Shown: piece by piece, positions 9,816-21,570 of the stretch
Layout of the letters: each line of letters opens with the position of its first letter
Position numbering within the stretch: the first letter of the stretch is position 1
NCBI RefSeq assembly: GCF_041381155.1
Contig: NC_091147.1
Coordinates: forward strand, 37,202,053-37,266,052
Direction of reading: 5' to 3'
DNA from: Argopecten irradians
Taxonomy: Eukaryota > Mollusca > Bivalvia > Pectinida > Pectinidae
DNA: 64,000 bases
Notes under the pieces: model-generated
Database searches by the model: none
What the model saw: only the letters and a program-made list of their open reading frames with translations
Told to the model about the DNA's origin: nothing
Program-made: the position numbers and the translations under genes

Positions 9816-12800
9816 ATGGGTCCCCCTGACGGAGGCTGGGGTTGGTTAGTGATGTCGGCCGCATTCGTCATAAGTATGATTGTCGACGGTGCCGGTTTCA
9901 CGTTTGGGATATTCTTCCCAGAATTCCTCAGTCATTATGGCGAAAGCAGAGGAAAAACACAATTATTGACCTCGGTAATGATTGGGGTGCTGCTTATAGA
10001 AGGTATGTGTAATATGCGTGCTGTTGCAATTTCGGTACTCCATGGGTTACTATCACTGTCGTTATATCAATCGCTGGACCATCTGATTAATCTGATTAAT
10101 TTTTGATTTCATATTTAAAGGTCCCCTGGCCGGAGCCCTAGTGAAGCGGTATGGCGCCCGGAGGGTGATTGCAATGGGAGGAATTGTGTCCAGTGTTGGA
10201 ATATTCCTCTCAACATTCTCGTCGAACCTAGACGTCATGATATTGTTGTATGGGTTTGTAGGAGGTAAACGTCCTGTGCATGTGACAAATATATAATTCG
10301 CTGTTTCTTGTGGAAAATCATTATTTACATGGAAAGTGTTAATTATCAAGCAACGTTAATTCAGTGTTGTCGAAGAAGTAAGGTATTCCGACAAATTACG
10401 ACTAGCCCTCCACCTCTTGGTTGCGAGTGCCAAACGCATTTGCGGCAAGTCCGAATACTGACCTTGGTTTGTTGGATTTTATCCGAATGCTTCGGCTTTC
10501 TTTCATATCCTTTCAACCCGAGACGCCCTTGTGGTTGCCCTGAGACAGAAAACCGACCATCAGTCACAAAAGTGATGCTCAACTCAAATACAAAATAAAG
10601 AAGGTCTATTATACCTCATGTTTATAACAGTGTATGTGATTAGTTGAAACAAATCACATGACAGGGAAATAAAACCTCAGGAAAAATAAAACATCGTATT
10701 TCCCTAGGGCGTGTGCCCCTATGGGAACTATTACACCTTCGGGTAATTAAACCTTCATCCGTCATCAGAGCCATAAATGCATAATATTAATGTAAACTTA
10801 TTGGAGAGATGGTTTAAAAACATGTAATAAAGCATATTACATTTGCATAGCTCGGAATTATACCTCGGATTATTGACCACGGTATTTGATTTTACCACTT
10901 ACCAAGCTATGTGGATAGTAATAAGAACACAACAATGACAATTAATCACAAGCTAAAAGCAAAATACTGTTTTTGCGTTGAAGGTACGGGTTTCGCACTT
11001 TTCTACCTCCCAGCGTTGGTTATGGTAAGTATGTATTTCGATAGACGGAGAGCTCTGGCCACTGGGATAGCCGTGTGTGGGTCCGGGGTCGGTGGGCTTG
11101 TGTTTGCTCCACTGTACGAGTATATATTGCAGATATATGGCTGGCAGGGAACTTTGTGGATCATGTCCGCTATCGTCCTTAACGCAGTTGTCTGTGGCGC
11201 AGTATGTAGACCTATAGGAGAGCGTCACACTAGAAGAGAAGATAATGAGGATGACGATGATATGGAAGACGAAAACTGGAAACAAACGAAGTCATCGGAT
11301 TGTTCTTTATTCTTGTCCTCTGTGATAGACTCGTTTGATTTTTCTCTATTAAAAAATCCAGTTTTTCTTCTCTACGGGATTTCCACTTTTCTTGCTTCCA
11401 CAGGTAAGTACTAGTATCTATTGGTCTTAAACCCAAGTCCCCTGTTTCTCAAACATACCTTTTCTCCAAAAGAAATCATAACAAAAGATGAAGGGAAAAT
11501 CTTACGTTAAGAAACTTCCCTTTTCTTCTATGGAGAACTTTAAATTAAGGAATTCCTTAAAAAAAAGAATGTTCATGAAACTGGACCCTATGATAGTAAA
11601 ACAATTTTCTTTCATACCTACTGGTGTAATACTGGCTGGTCTAGGGCAATACACTCATGCCGCCTGAGGCTGTATTGCATGGCTACCTATGCAATAAAGC
11701 CTTGTGACGTCACGGCGTCGACAAAATCTCTATTTCCTCGGTAAAATTTAAACATTTTTTTTCACAAATATGACTGGTTTTACTATAAAAGATGCAGACA
11801 ATGGAATTTGGGTTGAAAATATCGCGTAATTTTTTCCTGTATGGAAAATAGACTTCCAGTCGTGGATTTCTTCGAATTTATTTCAAAATTGCGGGATATT
11901 ATATAGTTGTAAAGTTGCAATAAAACTTCGAGGTGTGAAAGAAAAATACTCTTTCATATGTGGATATGAAGGATAGGGATATTCTACTCTCGGGATCACA
12001 AAATGTTGCAAAACCCTAGACAAGCCTCGGGTTTTACTACATTTTGTGACCCTCGGGTAGAATATCCCTATCCTTCATATCCACATATGAAAGAGTCTTA
12101 TAGTCTTGCTTATGGGAGAGGGAACGACTGGTTTGTCTGTTATTAATATTATGTAACGGGGTGATCTTAGCAGTTAATGCGACATTAATTTTTGCTTATC
12201 AAATTTCTTAAATGACATTTTTCAACACAAACCTATCAAATGCTCCACTGAAAGTCTCTTATTCATATATTACATTCTGTTGCAGGTTTTCATATCCCTT
12301 TCAATTTCTTACCAGCCCAGGCTCTTGATATTCAACTTTCGGCAGACGATGGCGCCTTTTTGATATCAATCATTAGCATATCAAATACTGTAACACGAGT
12401 GCTGATTGGCTATATATCCGACAAACCATTTGCTGATACCGTCCTTATAAATAGTACTGCTCTTGTGATTGGTGGATTGGCCGCGTGCTTTATTTCTTAT
12501 TACACAACGTTCGGTATGCTGGCTGCATATTCAGCAGTATTTGGATCAGTGATTGGTATGTTATTTGAAGCTTGATATTTTATATGACTAAGTGCAACGA
12601 CTTTTGACATTGCTTTTCTTCCACTCAAAATATAACATCAGTTAACTTGTGTATTCACTAATTCATATCAAAATCTCGATTTATCGTGATTAATGTATTT
12701 ATGCGAAACTTAATGAAGGTCTTTTATCAATTATCATATGTATATAATGCTCATTTCTGCAATGAATTCAATGATAATTTATCAGTTCCATGAAATGTTG

Positions 12801-15477
12801 TTTTTCATTTTTGAATTTCATTTGACTAATTGAAATTATGAATTAATTTTCTTTCTGTTCTCTTAAAAAATGCGATTATTTAATCTTCTATAGTCCCATC
12901 ATGATGTTGATTTAAAAATGAAGATAAATACGTGTATTTAGTTATTTATTAAGGTGACAGGGTAAACATCATACTGGTCATCGAAACATCATACACCACG
13001 TATATGAAGATTTGATGTTATTCTCCGAACCTGATACATGTTTATTTTAGACCCAATATTTTCCGAATTAGGTCACTAACATACTGTGTAACGAATTCAT
13101 CCCGTCGAAGGCTCTTTCAATTAAATAATCGCAAAATACTTTATATATATAAACCAAAATGACTCGGAACTTAGCAATTCCCACATCATTGAATGACTAG
13201 AATACGTTTTAATGGACTATTTCTGTTAAATAATCCTAAATTAATATTGCCGATGTTGTTTTACTTTCGAAAGTGGGCATCACACGTTTTGTTTCCACCT
13301 TTCTGAGTGCAGTTGTCGCGAAGCGTTGCTTGACCACCATCTTGTTGCTAATGACGTTAATGGCAAAGAACGATAACTCTATCGTCCAAAACTAATACGA
13401 TTTCTACTAACCTAATACGACTACATTTTGGATATCATGAGACGCGTTTTATCTAATTGGCATACAGCATTATTGTCTGAGGCGGGATAAATTATAGTAT
13501 TTTACTTATTTATGAAAAAATATGACATTTTGTATATTTCCAGGAATTTTTATTACGCTAAAGACCATTATTCTGACAGAGCTTTTGGGAATAAGAAGAC
13601 TGGCCAGTTCTTTAGGATTGAACCTGTTCCTTCAAGGGCTGGGAACATTCTGTGGTTCTCCGATTGCAGGTAAAGTACAAGTGAATAAAGTTTCAATAAA
13701 ATGATGTTGATTTAACGGTCAAATCTAGGTGTTATGGTATTCCATTACCATAAATATATCCCTACTTACATATCAAAACCAATATGATTTTTTTTAAATG
13801 CACATTATTTAAGCTCGGTGCAGATTTAAAGCCTCTTAATGTATTTTCGATATCAAAAGGATTAGAAATCAACACTGCATAGCTTTACGGGGCGCCAAAT
13901 GGTACACTTGTTATTTCGCACACGAAATCTAATTTTGTATAGACAAAAATGAATTTTGTTCAACAAAAAATGAGTTCGTTTTATAACATATTACAAAAAT
14001 AAGTTTTATTATACAAACAATCTTTCAGTGGACAAAAGTCCTGACGAAATTCAATTTGGTAGACCAAATTCAATTTTGTGAACACCAAATTGAATTCTGT
14101 CGAAACAAAATCACTTTCGTCATACACAAACTTGTTTTTAATAAGAACTTCATTTTCGTAGTGACAAAAATAAATTTTGTTATTACGAAAATGAATTTTG
14201 GTGGACCAAAATCATTTTTTATGACAAATTTCATTTTTATTTTCGTTAGTTAAGTATGCAAATAAATTTTGTGTTTTGTAAGATAATTTTGTAAGACAAA
14301 AAAAAAAAAAATGATTTGATTTTGATTACAAAAAGATAAAGTACCGATCAGCGCCCCGTACATTTAAGGTTTGTGTAGATTTTTTGTCACCGGTGCGCTA
14401 ACATATCCATAAATGAGCCTGGGTGTTTTTAAAATAGGACGTTAAACTAATTAAACCAACCACAACACCAGCCACACCAATATCCGTTAAAATCGTGGAC
14501 GACATCAGTGGATCAATAGTAACGATAGAAGAAGACAGCGTAAAACCGAAATATTTAGCATTATACATCAAAATACTAAATTCTGTACGCTTAAATGATC
14601 GTTCAGGGTGTCCCATGAAATATGTTACACCTTCAAACTTTAATGATTTGTTTAATACAAAACATAAAACATCATGATTTCAGTTGCAAAAAGCGTCAAA
14701 AATTAGTCACACAGTTTGTTAGTGACCTAATACGGAAAATTATTGGGACTAAAATAAACTTGTATCAGGCGAGGCAAGATAACAGATGTAATTTGTTAAA
14801 AGACCAATCTTTGCAAAATACGGTCAAAATGACGTTATCCTTGACATTTGAGCAAATCAAGAACACTAGTACAGAAGACTTCTTTTTATTTGTTTTCTAG
14901 TGTTGGTACAAACTTTCTGTAATTCTGGTAATACTCACACAGAAATTATTTGATATATTGAGAAATGTTGTATTAGAGAACCAAAATCATCATGTCTTAC
15001 AAAGTATGAAACATGTCTCATTTACCAGTATAATGTCCTCTTGACGTGCCATTTTCATAATGTGATGACGTCAATAGACGCCAATGCTTTTTAGCATGAA
15101 AAAGAAATCGGTTTTTTTATTCATGAAACAAAACTTTTGATTGCATGCCTTCTTATACCATTAATAACTGTTTATTGGTGATGTTTTACTTCTGAAAATT
15201 GTTAACAAGTAAATATTTTCGTAATTATGTGCATAAAAATATCTACTTATACGTAACCAGATGGTAATAAAAAAGATTTTGTATTCTAGGCGCCCTATCA
15301 GACAGAACTGGAGACTACGTCATCACTTTCTATTTCGGTGGGATAACACTTGGACTGGCTGGCCTTATCTGTTTCCCTCTCAGATGGGTTGCTAGACGTC
15401 ACGAAGTTAGTGAAGCGAATGAGTCGAAGTCATATATGTATTCTGCTCCTAGGAGAGAGTCAAATGTGTCACCATAA
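9816..15477 (+). CDS. Monocarboxylate transporter (SLC16/MCT-like), complete, six coding exons
   Basis: Exons are 9816-10002, 10121-10264, 10984-11403, 12286-12555, 13544-13669 and 15290-15477; they sum to 1335 nt, 444 aa, and every junction is phase 1. The ATG lies 15 nt inside an exon whose acceptor is ctttcag at 9800, so a non-coding first exon must lie upstream. The N-terminus [19 protein letters not shown] carries the conserved MCT signature before helix 1. Exon 3 has [21 protein letters not shown], the second hallmark (YFxxRRxLAxGxAxxGxxxG), followed by an Asp/Glu-rich cytoplasmic loop ([12 protein letters not shown]) between the two six-helix halves. The last exon starts ALSDRTGDY and has a final helix and short tail. 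Length fits the 420-500 aa of MCT9/12/14-type proteins. It probably exchanges monocarboxylates or related organic anions at the plasma membrane; the substrate is not inferable. It is a tandem paralogue of the partial gene at 116-992. Confidence 0.9.
10265..10983 (+). other. MCT intron 2
   Basis: A 719-bp intron between exons 10121-10264 and 10984-11403. ORFs on both strands within it are unsupported. Intron 1 (10003-10120) carries a fragment of the ccatgggttactatcactgtcg repeat family near 10040. Confidence 0.6.
11948..12096. repeat. 149-bp foldback repeat in MCT intron 3
   Basis: Left arm actctttcatatgtggatat and right arm atatccacatatgaaagagt are inverse complements. Complementarity continues through gaaggatagggatattcta to the inner cacaaaatgt/acattttgtg. 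The arms are about 58 nt with few mismatches and a central loop of about 32 nt. It lies in the sense-oriented intron, so the pre-mRNA would contain a long hairpin. Confidence 0.85.
12556..13543 (+). other. MCT intron 4
   Basis: A 988-bp AT-rich intron with donor gtatgtta and acceptor tttccag. No repeat or exon was recognised. Confidence 0.55.
13910..14310. repeat. Degenerate palindromic A/T repeat cluster in MCT intron 5
   Basis: Many variants of acaaaatgaattttgt, each nearly self-complementary, recur every 25-35 bp (for example aaattcaattttgtgaacac, acaaaaataaattttgttat). It is a diverged satellite-like array. The apparent ORF 14056-14253 is just this repeat. Confidence 0.65.
14415..14470 (+). 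mobile_element. SINE 3'-core fragment
   Basis: The segment with aataggacgttaaactaattaa matches the conserved tail of the tRNA-derived SINE seen on the minus strand at 53642-53862 (taggatgttaaactatcaaa). Only the 3' core is present. Confidence 0.45.
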
Positions 15478-15557
15478 TAAACCACGGTCAGCGATGCTAT
15501 TAAACAGTTAAAATACAACGAATTCAAACCAAACTATAGTTTTGAAATTAATCGGCA

Positions 15558-17600
15558 TCAGTAACTTTTAAAACGTTTTCTAAAAAACAAGTTCGCCGTT
15601 TTAGTAGGAAATAATTGAAATTAAATTACAATTTGGAAAAAATTAGGAAACGTAAGTTTTAAAGCGTTTTCCTCATGGAACATTTCGCCCTTTGTGTAGG
15701 AAAGAATTCAAATTCAATTTTAATTGGAAATAAATGTGGAACAGTAACTTATAAAGCGTTTTCCTCATGGAACATTTCGCCCTTTGTGTAGGAAAGAATT
15801 CAAATTCAATTTTATTTGGAAATAAATATGGACCAGTAACTTATAAAGCGTTTTCCTCATGGAACATTTCGCCCTTTGTGTAGGAAAGAGTTCAAATTCA
15901 ATTTTATTTGGAAATAAATATGGACCAGTAATTTTTTAAGCGTTTTCCTCATGGAACATTTCGCCCTTTGTGTAGGAAAGAATTCAAATTCAATTTTAAT
16001 TGGAAATAAATGTGGAACAGTAACTTTTAAAGCGTTTTCCTCATGGAACATTTCGCCCTTTGTGTAGGAAAAAATTCAAATTCACTTTTAATTGGAAATA
16101 AATGTGGACCAGTAACTTTTTAAGCGTTTTCCTCATGGAACATTTCGCCCTTTGTGTAGGAAAGAATTCAAATTCAATTTTAATTGGAAATGAATATCGA
16201 CCAGTAAATTTTTAAGCGTTTTCCTCATGGAACATTTCGCCCTTTGTGTAGGAAAGAATTCAAATTCAATTTTGATTGGAAATAAATGTGGACCAATAAC
16301 TTTTTCTTTGTGTAGGAAAAAATTCAAATTCAATTTTAATTGGAAATAAATGTGGACCAGTAACTTTTAAGCGTTTTCCTCATGGAACATTTCGCCCTTT
16401 GTGTATGAAAGAATTCATATTCAATTTTAATTGGAAATAAATGTGGAACAGTAACTTTTAAAGAGTTTTTCCTCATGGAACATTTCGCCCTTTGTGTAGG
16501 AAAGAAGTCAAATTCAATTTAATTGGAAATAAATGTGGAACAGTAACTTTAAAAGCGTTTTTCTCATGGAACATTTCGCCAGTTGTGTATGAAAGAATTC
16601 AAATTCAATTTTAATTGGAAATAAATGTGGAACAGTAACTTTTAAAGCGTTTTCCTCATGGAACATTTCGCCCTTTGTGTAGAAAAGAATTCATATTCAA
16701 TTCTAATTGGAAATAAATGTGGAACAGTATTTTAAGCGTTTTCCTCAGCGAACATTTCGCCCTTAGTGTAGGAAAGAATTCAAATTCAATTCTGATTGGA
16801 AATAAATATGGAACAGTAACTTTTAAAGTGTTTTCCTCAGCGAACATTTCGCCCTTTGTGTATGAAAGAATTTATATTCAATTTTAATTGGAAATTAATG
16901 TGGAACAGTAACTTTTAAAGAGTTTTTCCTCATGGAACATTTCGCCCTTTGTGTAGGAAAGAAGTCAAATTCAATTTTAATCGGAAATAAATGTGGAACA
17001 GTAACTTTAAAAGCGTTTTCCTCATGGAACATTTCGCCAGTTGTGTATGAAAGAAGTCAAATTCAATTTTAATTGGAAATAAATGTGGAACAGTAACTTT
17101 TAAAGCGTTTTCCTCATGGAACATTTCGCCCTTTGTGTAGGAAAGAATTTAAATTCAATTTTAATTGGAAATAAATGTGGAACAGTAACTTTTAAAGCGT
17201 TTCCTCATGGAACATTTCGCCAGTTGTGTAGGAAAGAATTCAAATTCAATTTTAATTGGAAATAAATGTGGAACAGTAACTTTTAAAGCGTTTTCCTCAT
17301 GGAACATTTCGCCCTTTGTGTAGGAAAGAATTTAAATTCAATTTTAATTGGAAATAAATGTGGAACAGTAACTTTTAAAGCGTTTTCCTCATGGAACATT
17401 TCGCCCTTTGTGTAGGAAAGAATTCAAATTCAATTTTAATTGGAAATAAATGTGGAACAGTAACTTTTAAAACGTTTTCCTCATGGAACATTTCGCCCTT
17501 TGTGTATGAAAGAATTCAAGTCAAACCATAATTTGGAATAAATCTGGAAACATTATGAAGAATCTTCTTCATAGAGCACTTCGTCTTTTATGTACCTAGA
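15558..17600. repeat. ~91-bp minisatellite, about 21 units, directly 3' of the MCT gene
   Basis: Units contain gcgttttcctcatggaacat, ttcgccctttgtgtaggaaa, gaattcaaattcaatttta and attggaaataaatgtggaac. Outer units (15558-15650, 17520-17600) are more diverged. The first unit starts 80 bp after the MCT stop codon, so the array may lie in the 3' UTR. Each typical unit contains an AATAAA hexamer. Minus-strand ORFs of 60-66 codons across it arise from the repeat and are not genes. Confidence 0.9.
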
Positions 17601-18340
17601 AATCCAATGTATGTGTCCGTGTCAATAAAGTTCTTAAAGGCCCACAGGACTTTGATAAACACGGAGTTTAAAAATCAGGTATCGATCTTGCCTTCAATGA
17701 CGTCTTTATCCAGGAAAACAACAGCTGTTGTCTAGGTCATTGTCTGACATCGAATAGTGTGGTTTTAACACACATAACCTCCGCACGTTGTAAAGATGAC
17801 GTAAGAAAATGTTGAAGTTCAACTTTGAAATTTAATAACGATAACTTTGAATTGACAGAGGGATATTCCGGAGTCAGGCGCGTAGCGACCATAGACTTCG
17901 GTACATTTATTCCACATCATTTTCATGTTCATTTTAGAATTAATACGTCTTTACACAACATTTATAAGAAGCAAGATTGCTCTTTACTTGTATTTTTAAG
18001 CTATACTCTTGCTAAAATAACTCTTATGAGTATCTATACTCCACACTAGATTAATTGATATATTTAAAGTAACTAGCGTTACTGTGGTGACATTCTATTG
18101 TTGGAAATCAAAATGTATTGTTAGTAATCATATATATATCATAAAATTTTCCACTAATCTTATGGCAATGTGGAGGTCGGTATGATATAGCATAAGGACT
18201 TGGGTTTTCCTTTTTTTTAAGTATTAATTAACACTATTATTAGTTTCAGTGCTTCAAACGTTGAGTTCACTAGGGTAGTTTTCTATGACTTTAGTTTTTG
18301 TTAGTACATGTAGCAACAACAAACGGAAGTAATTTCGATC
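17601..18340. other. Intergenic stretch
   Basis: No gene or clear element. The 74-codon ORF at 17825-18049 has no motif or coding bias. Confidence 0.4.
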
Positions 18341-18349
18341 TTAGAATAG

Positions 18350-18490
18350 GTATCGATTATTACGTCATTATTTTGTGAGCACAAATCACGCTGTTTTCTC
18401 TGAGCGTATGACGTTATGCTCGCAAACACATAACGTAACAATCAATACCTACCCGCAAGGGCAGATAACTCTGTAGTATGCAAATCTGAT
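18350..18490. mobile_element. Short palindromic element, copy 1
   Basis: Contains acgtcattattttgtgagca, gcgtatgacgttatgctcgc and ends caatacctacccgcaagggcagataactctgtagtatgcaaat. The same modules occur at 19045-19190 and 41968-42152, where both inverted ends (tttgcatattacagagttat) are visible. Confidence 0.55.
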
Positions 18491-18618
18491 AACCTTAAAC
18501 AGTAAATATAAAAGCAAATCTCTGTAACTGACCTGACTTTTCTAGTGTCAAACTTTTCGATATCTAAAATTATATAAGCAATTAGTGAAAAATAAGCAAC
18601 AGCAAAAATATATATGTC

Positions 18619-18812
18619 TGTTTAGGGTTACCCGACCGACCCTAATGTTTTACCCCCGACCCTAATTTTTTTCCCACTTTTCTACGAATATTTTTTTCAA
18701 AAGTCGGGATTTCGATCTCAGACTCCGGTTCCGGTCATTCTTTTAGATTGAAAGACAATAAAAAACCATGCCGATCTACCGACCCTATTTTTTTGTCAAT
18801 GTAACCCTAAAA
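18619..18812. mobile_element. Short TIR element, copy 2 (TGTTTAGGGTTAC ends)
   Basis: Starts tgtttagggttacccgaccg and ends with aatgtaaccctaaaaca, with inner tacccccgaccctaattttt. Same family as 8224-8455. Confidence 0.7.
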
Positions 18813-19044
18813 CATTTTTTGCCTAATTATAAAATTATCGTATTCTCCGATCAATGTAAAGGAAAAATCACAACAAGGACAAAAGAATCAAATCAGTCAC
18901 CATAAATTTTTTTCTAAGATGACATAAAAATATAAATAATAGTATTCGAAGTTGAAAACGGGCATACATTTAAGATTATAAGTCAAAAGTACATTTCACT
19001 GTTGTTAATTTTCGTCACGTTGTTACCTATATCACGTTTAAGTT

Positions 19045-19190
19045 ACACTGATCCGTATTTGCATATTACAGAGTTTGTTTTGCTGCTCCTGGTAGGCGTT
19101 GATTGGGCGTAATGAATTTGCGAGCGTAACGTCATATTTCTCTCACAAAGAATACCACAAGGGAGATAACTCTGTAATATGCAAAGACAG
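19045..19190. mobile_element. Short palindromic element, copy 2
   Basis: Left end atttgcatattacagagttt and right end gagataactctgtaatatgcaaa are inverted. The interior gcgagcgtaacgtcatattt matches the copies at 18350 and 41968. Confidence 0.65.
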
Positions 19191-19293
19191 AATAGATGTG
19201 CAAAAACATAACTTCATAATTGAAACCACAACAACTGAATAACATAAAGATTTTGACATATTGTTTTTCATGTAAATGTTATCCAGCTTTCAT

Positions 19294-19385
19294 CCACCAA
19301 CAAACCTGGCACGTCCTTACATGACTCTGGCAGTTATAATAGGACGTTTAACCAATAAAACCCAAAAATCGAATAAAATCATTTT
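19294..19385 (+). mobile_element. SINE 3'-core fragment
   Basis: cctggcacgtccttacatga, then ctctggcagttataatagga and cgtttaaccaataaaaccc, match the conserved 3' region of the mollusc-type SINE at 53642-53862. No tRNA-like head is attached. Confidence 0.55.
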
Positions 19386-19811
19386 GGGTCGTCCTTGCAA
19401 CAAATGTTTATCTGGCTGCTCATTTTTCAAAATAACTGTAAACCGTCGGAAAATATGTTCAAAATTCTTCATTATTTTTTTCATGAAGCAAGTCATTAAT
19501 TTTCCATTTGTGGGAGTTTTTTAAAATCTGTTGGCCATCTTCAAGCAATATAATAAAAAGAAGAAATTCTTATCACTACTGAAGTGAACTTGTGTCGATG
19601 TACACATGCTAATAATCTGTCTTATTAAAGTTTTTTTAATCCTCGGTGTGCATCGTCGGAGAGTGCAGACTGTTTTGCACAGTTAGTCTTCACAATGATT
19701 ATTTTGATGTTTTATTTGCTTTTATTTCACAGAGGCCTTTCTACTGATGTCGGAAAAAAGGGTACTGGTCTCGGATCCTGCATACATCCATCAACTGGAG
19801 GTTAAGTTACA

Positions 19812-20230
19812 GGAACTGACCAAGTTGACAATGCCATCACCGCTAACCAACAACTGACCAGTAAAGTTGACAATGTCATCACCGCTAACAACAACTGACC
19901 AGTAAAGTTGACTATGTCATCACCGCTAACAACAACTGACCAGTAAAGTTGACAATGTCATCACCGCTAACAACATCTGACCAGTAAAGTTGACAATGTC
20001 ATCACCGCTAACAACAACTGACCAGTAAAGTTGACCATGTATAGTTGACTATGTCATCACCGCTAACTAACAACTGACCAGTAAAGTTGACAATGTCATC
20101 ACCGCTAACTAACAACTGACCAGTAAAGTTGACAATGTCATCACCGCTAACCAAAAACTGACCAGTAAAGTTGATAATGTCATCACCGCTAACAACAACT
20201 GACCAGTAAAGTTGACAATGTCATCACTGC
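19812..20230 (+). repeat. ~41-bp coiled-coil repeat array 1
   Basis: About ten copies of gaccagtaaagttgacaatg tcatcaccgctaac. Units differ by caacaact or ccaacaact. The unit length would be 42 if in frame, and most are 41. Confidence 0.85.
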
Positions 20231-20911
20231 TACACAGCAAAAAGTGCAACGCATGTTTTACATACGTTTGAAAAAAACATGCTTTAAACGTATGTTTAAA
20301 ACATGCGTTTTACGTATGTTTTGGCCACCATGCGTTAAACGTATGTTTAACATATGTTTTACGTACGTTTGTTTTCGTATGATGATACATGTAGGTCTAC
20401 AATTATGTACATCTACTGATTGTGAACAGAAACAAAACCGCTAATGTGGATTCCGTCTTTTTAAATTTAAATTTTAACAGTTTTGAAGACTAATGCTCTG
20501 AATACATATGATCAATATCAGCTGACCAGCGCTTTATTCCAAACGACTTCAGCAAAGATTTTAGCCTTTAAAATGTAAGTGATAAAGTGACGTTAAGGAC
20601 AAATTGATGTAGGAAAAATAAAATCATCCTAAGATTATGAAATTTATCAATGTAGTCACTCGTTTGTAAATACAACATATATATATATACATGTACTATG
20701 TATGAAAAAAATATCAGTCATTGGACAGGAACCGAAAATACAAATAAAATGGAATTAAACTTTACTTTTGAAAATGACAAATATATGGTGCAACTTCAAA
20801 GACAATGTAAATGTACATAAAAAACAAAAAAGTGGATTTTGAAATAGGATCAAACGTATGTATAACACATGTTTTGATACGTCCGTTTTACATGACTGAC
20901 CAGAGGTTTTA
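20231..20911. mobile_element. Insertion between the two arrays, with AAACGTATGTTT palindromes
   Basis: This 680-bp block interrupts the array. Its left 130 bp (20240-20370) contain six or more variants of aaacgtatgttt / catgcgttttacgtatg, and similar motifs return at 20848-20890 (aaacgtatgtataacacatg). The middle is AT-rich and lacks an ORF. It could be a non-autonomous element with palindromic subterminal repeats. Confidence 0.45.
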
Positions 20912-21375
20912 ATTAAGGAACTGACAAGTTGACAATGCCATCATCCGCTAACCAACAACTGACCAGTAAAGTTGACAATGTCATCATCGCTAACAACAAC
21001 TGACCAGTAAATTTGACTATGTCATCACCGCTAACAACAACTGACCAGTAAAGTTGACAATGTCATCACCGCTAACAACATCTGACCAGTAAAGTTGACA
21101 ATGTCATCACCGCTAACAACATCTGACCAGTAAAGTTGACTATGTCATCACCGCTAACTAACAACTGACCAGTAAAGTTGACAATGTCATCACCGCTAAC
21201 CAAAAACTGACCAGTAAAGTTGATAATGTCATCACCGCTAACAACAACTGACCAGTAAAGTTGACAATGTCATCACTGCTAACCAACAACTGACCAGTAA
21301 AGTTGACAATGTCATCACCGCTAACAACAACTGACCAGTAAAGTTGACAATGTCATCACCGCTAACCAACAACTG
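20912..21375 (+). repeat. ~41-bp coiled-coil repeat array 2 (duplicate of array 1)
   Basis: Opens with aggttttaattaaggaactgacaagttgacaatgcc, a diverged copy of the lead-in at 19799-19835, and then has about eleven repeat units. The shared lead-in shows array 2 arose by duplication of array 1 at a spacing of about 1.1 kb. Confidence 0.8.
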
Positions 21376-21570
21376 GCCAGGAATGTGGATGGTATAATTT
21401 CCACTAACCGAGATCTCAGTGCCGAAGTAGACGATCTCAACCATGATAATCAGCAACTGAAAGGCAAACTGGACTTACTGACCACAACAGGCCTACCGAC
21501 AGGCGGGTCTGGAGGGGTGTATACCAGGTGGGGAGGACGTCATGTCCTAACACTACCCTAGTATACCAAG

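Larger units (their letters stand above)
19733..21570 (+). pseudogene. Broken coiled-coil plus short-chain-collagen-C4-like gene
   Basis: After a tttcacag acceptor at 19732 an open stretch reads LLMSEKRVLVSDPAYIHQ, like the N-terminal region of secreted mollusc proteins annotated as short-chain collagen C4-like. It then enters a 42-nt (14-aa, two-heptad) repeat with the readable unit ANQQLTSKVDNVIT. Most repeat copies carry a one-base deletion (aacaacaactga for aaccaacaactga) that gives in-frame stops. The 3' part is open again: heptads (ISTNRDLSAEVDDLNHDNQQ), then GGVYTRWG. A missing base separates this from the frame reading RTSCPNTTLVYQ up to a donor at 21571 (gtatgt). The lost frame and the internal duplication indicate a pseudogene. 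A real gene using only some of these pieces as exons is possible but less likely. The C4-like identity is from memory of the motif RWGRxxCPxxxxLVYxG. Confidence 0.5.

Noticed and set aside
15857..17124. Minus-strand ORFs starting MFHEEN/MFAEEN
   Set aside because: Produced by the 91-bp minisatellite; each ends within two units and has no upstream signals.
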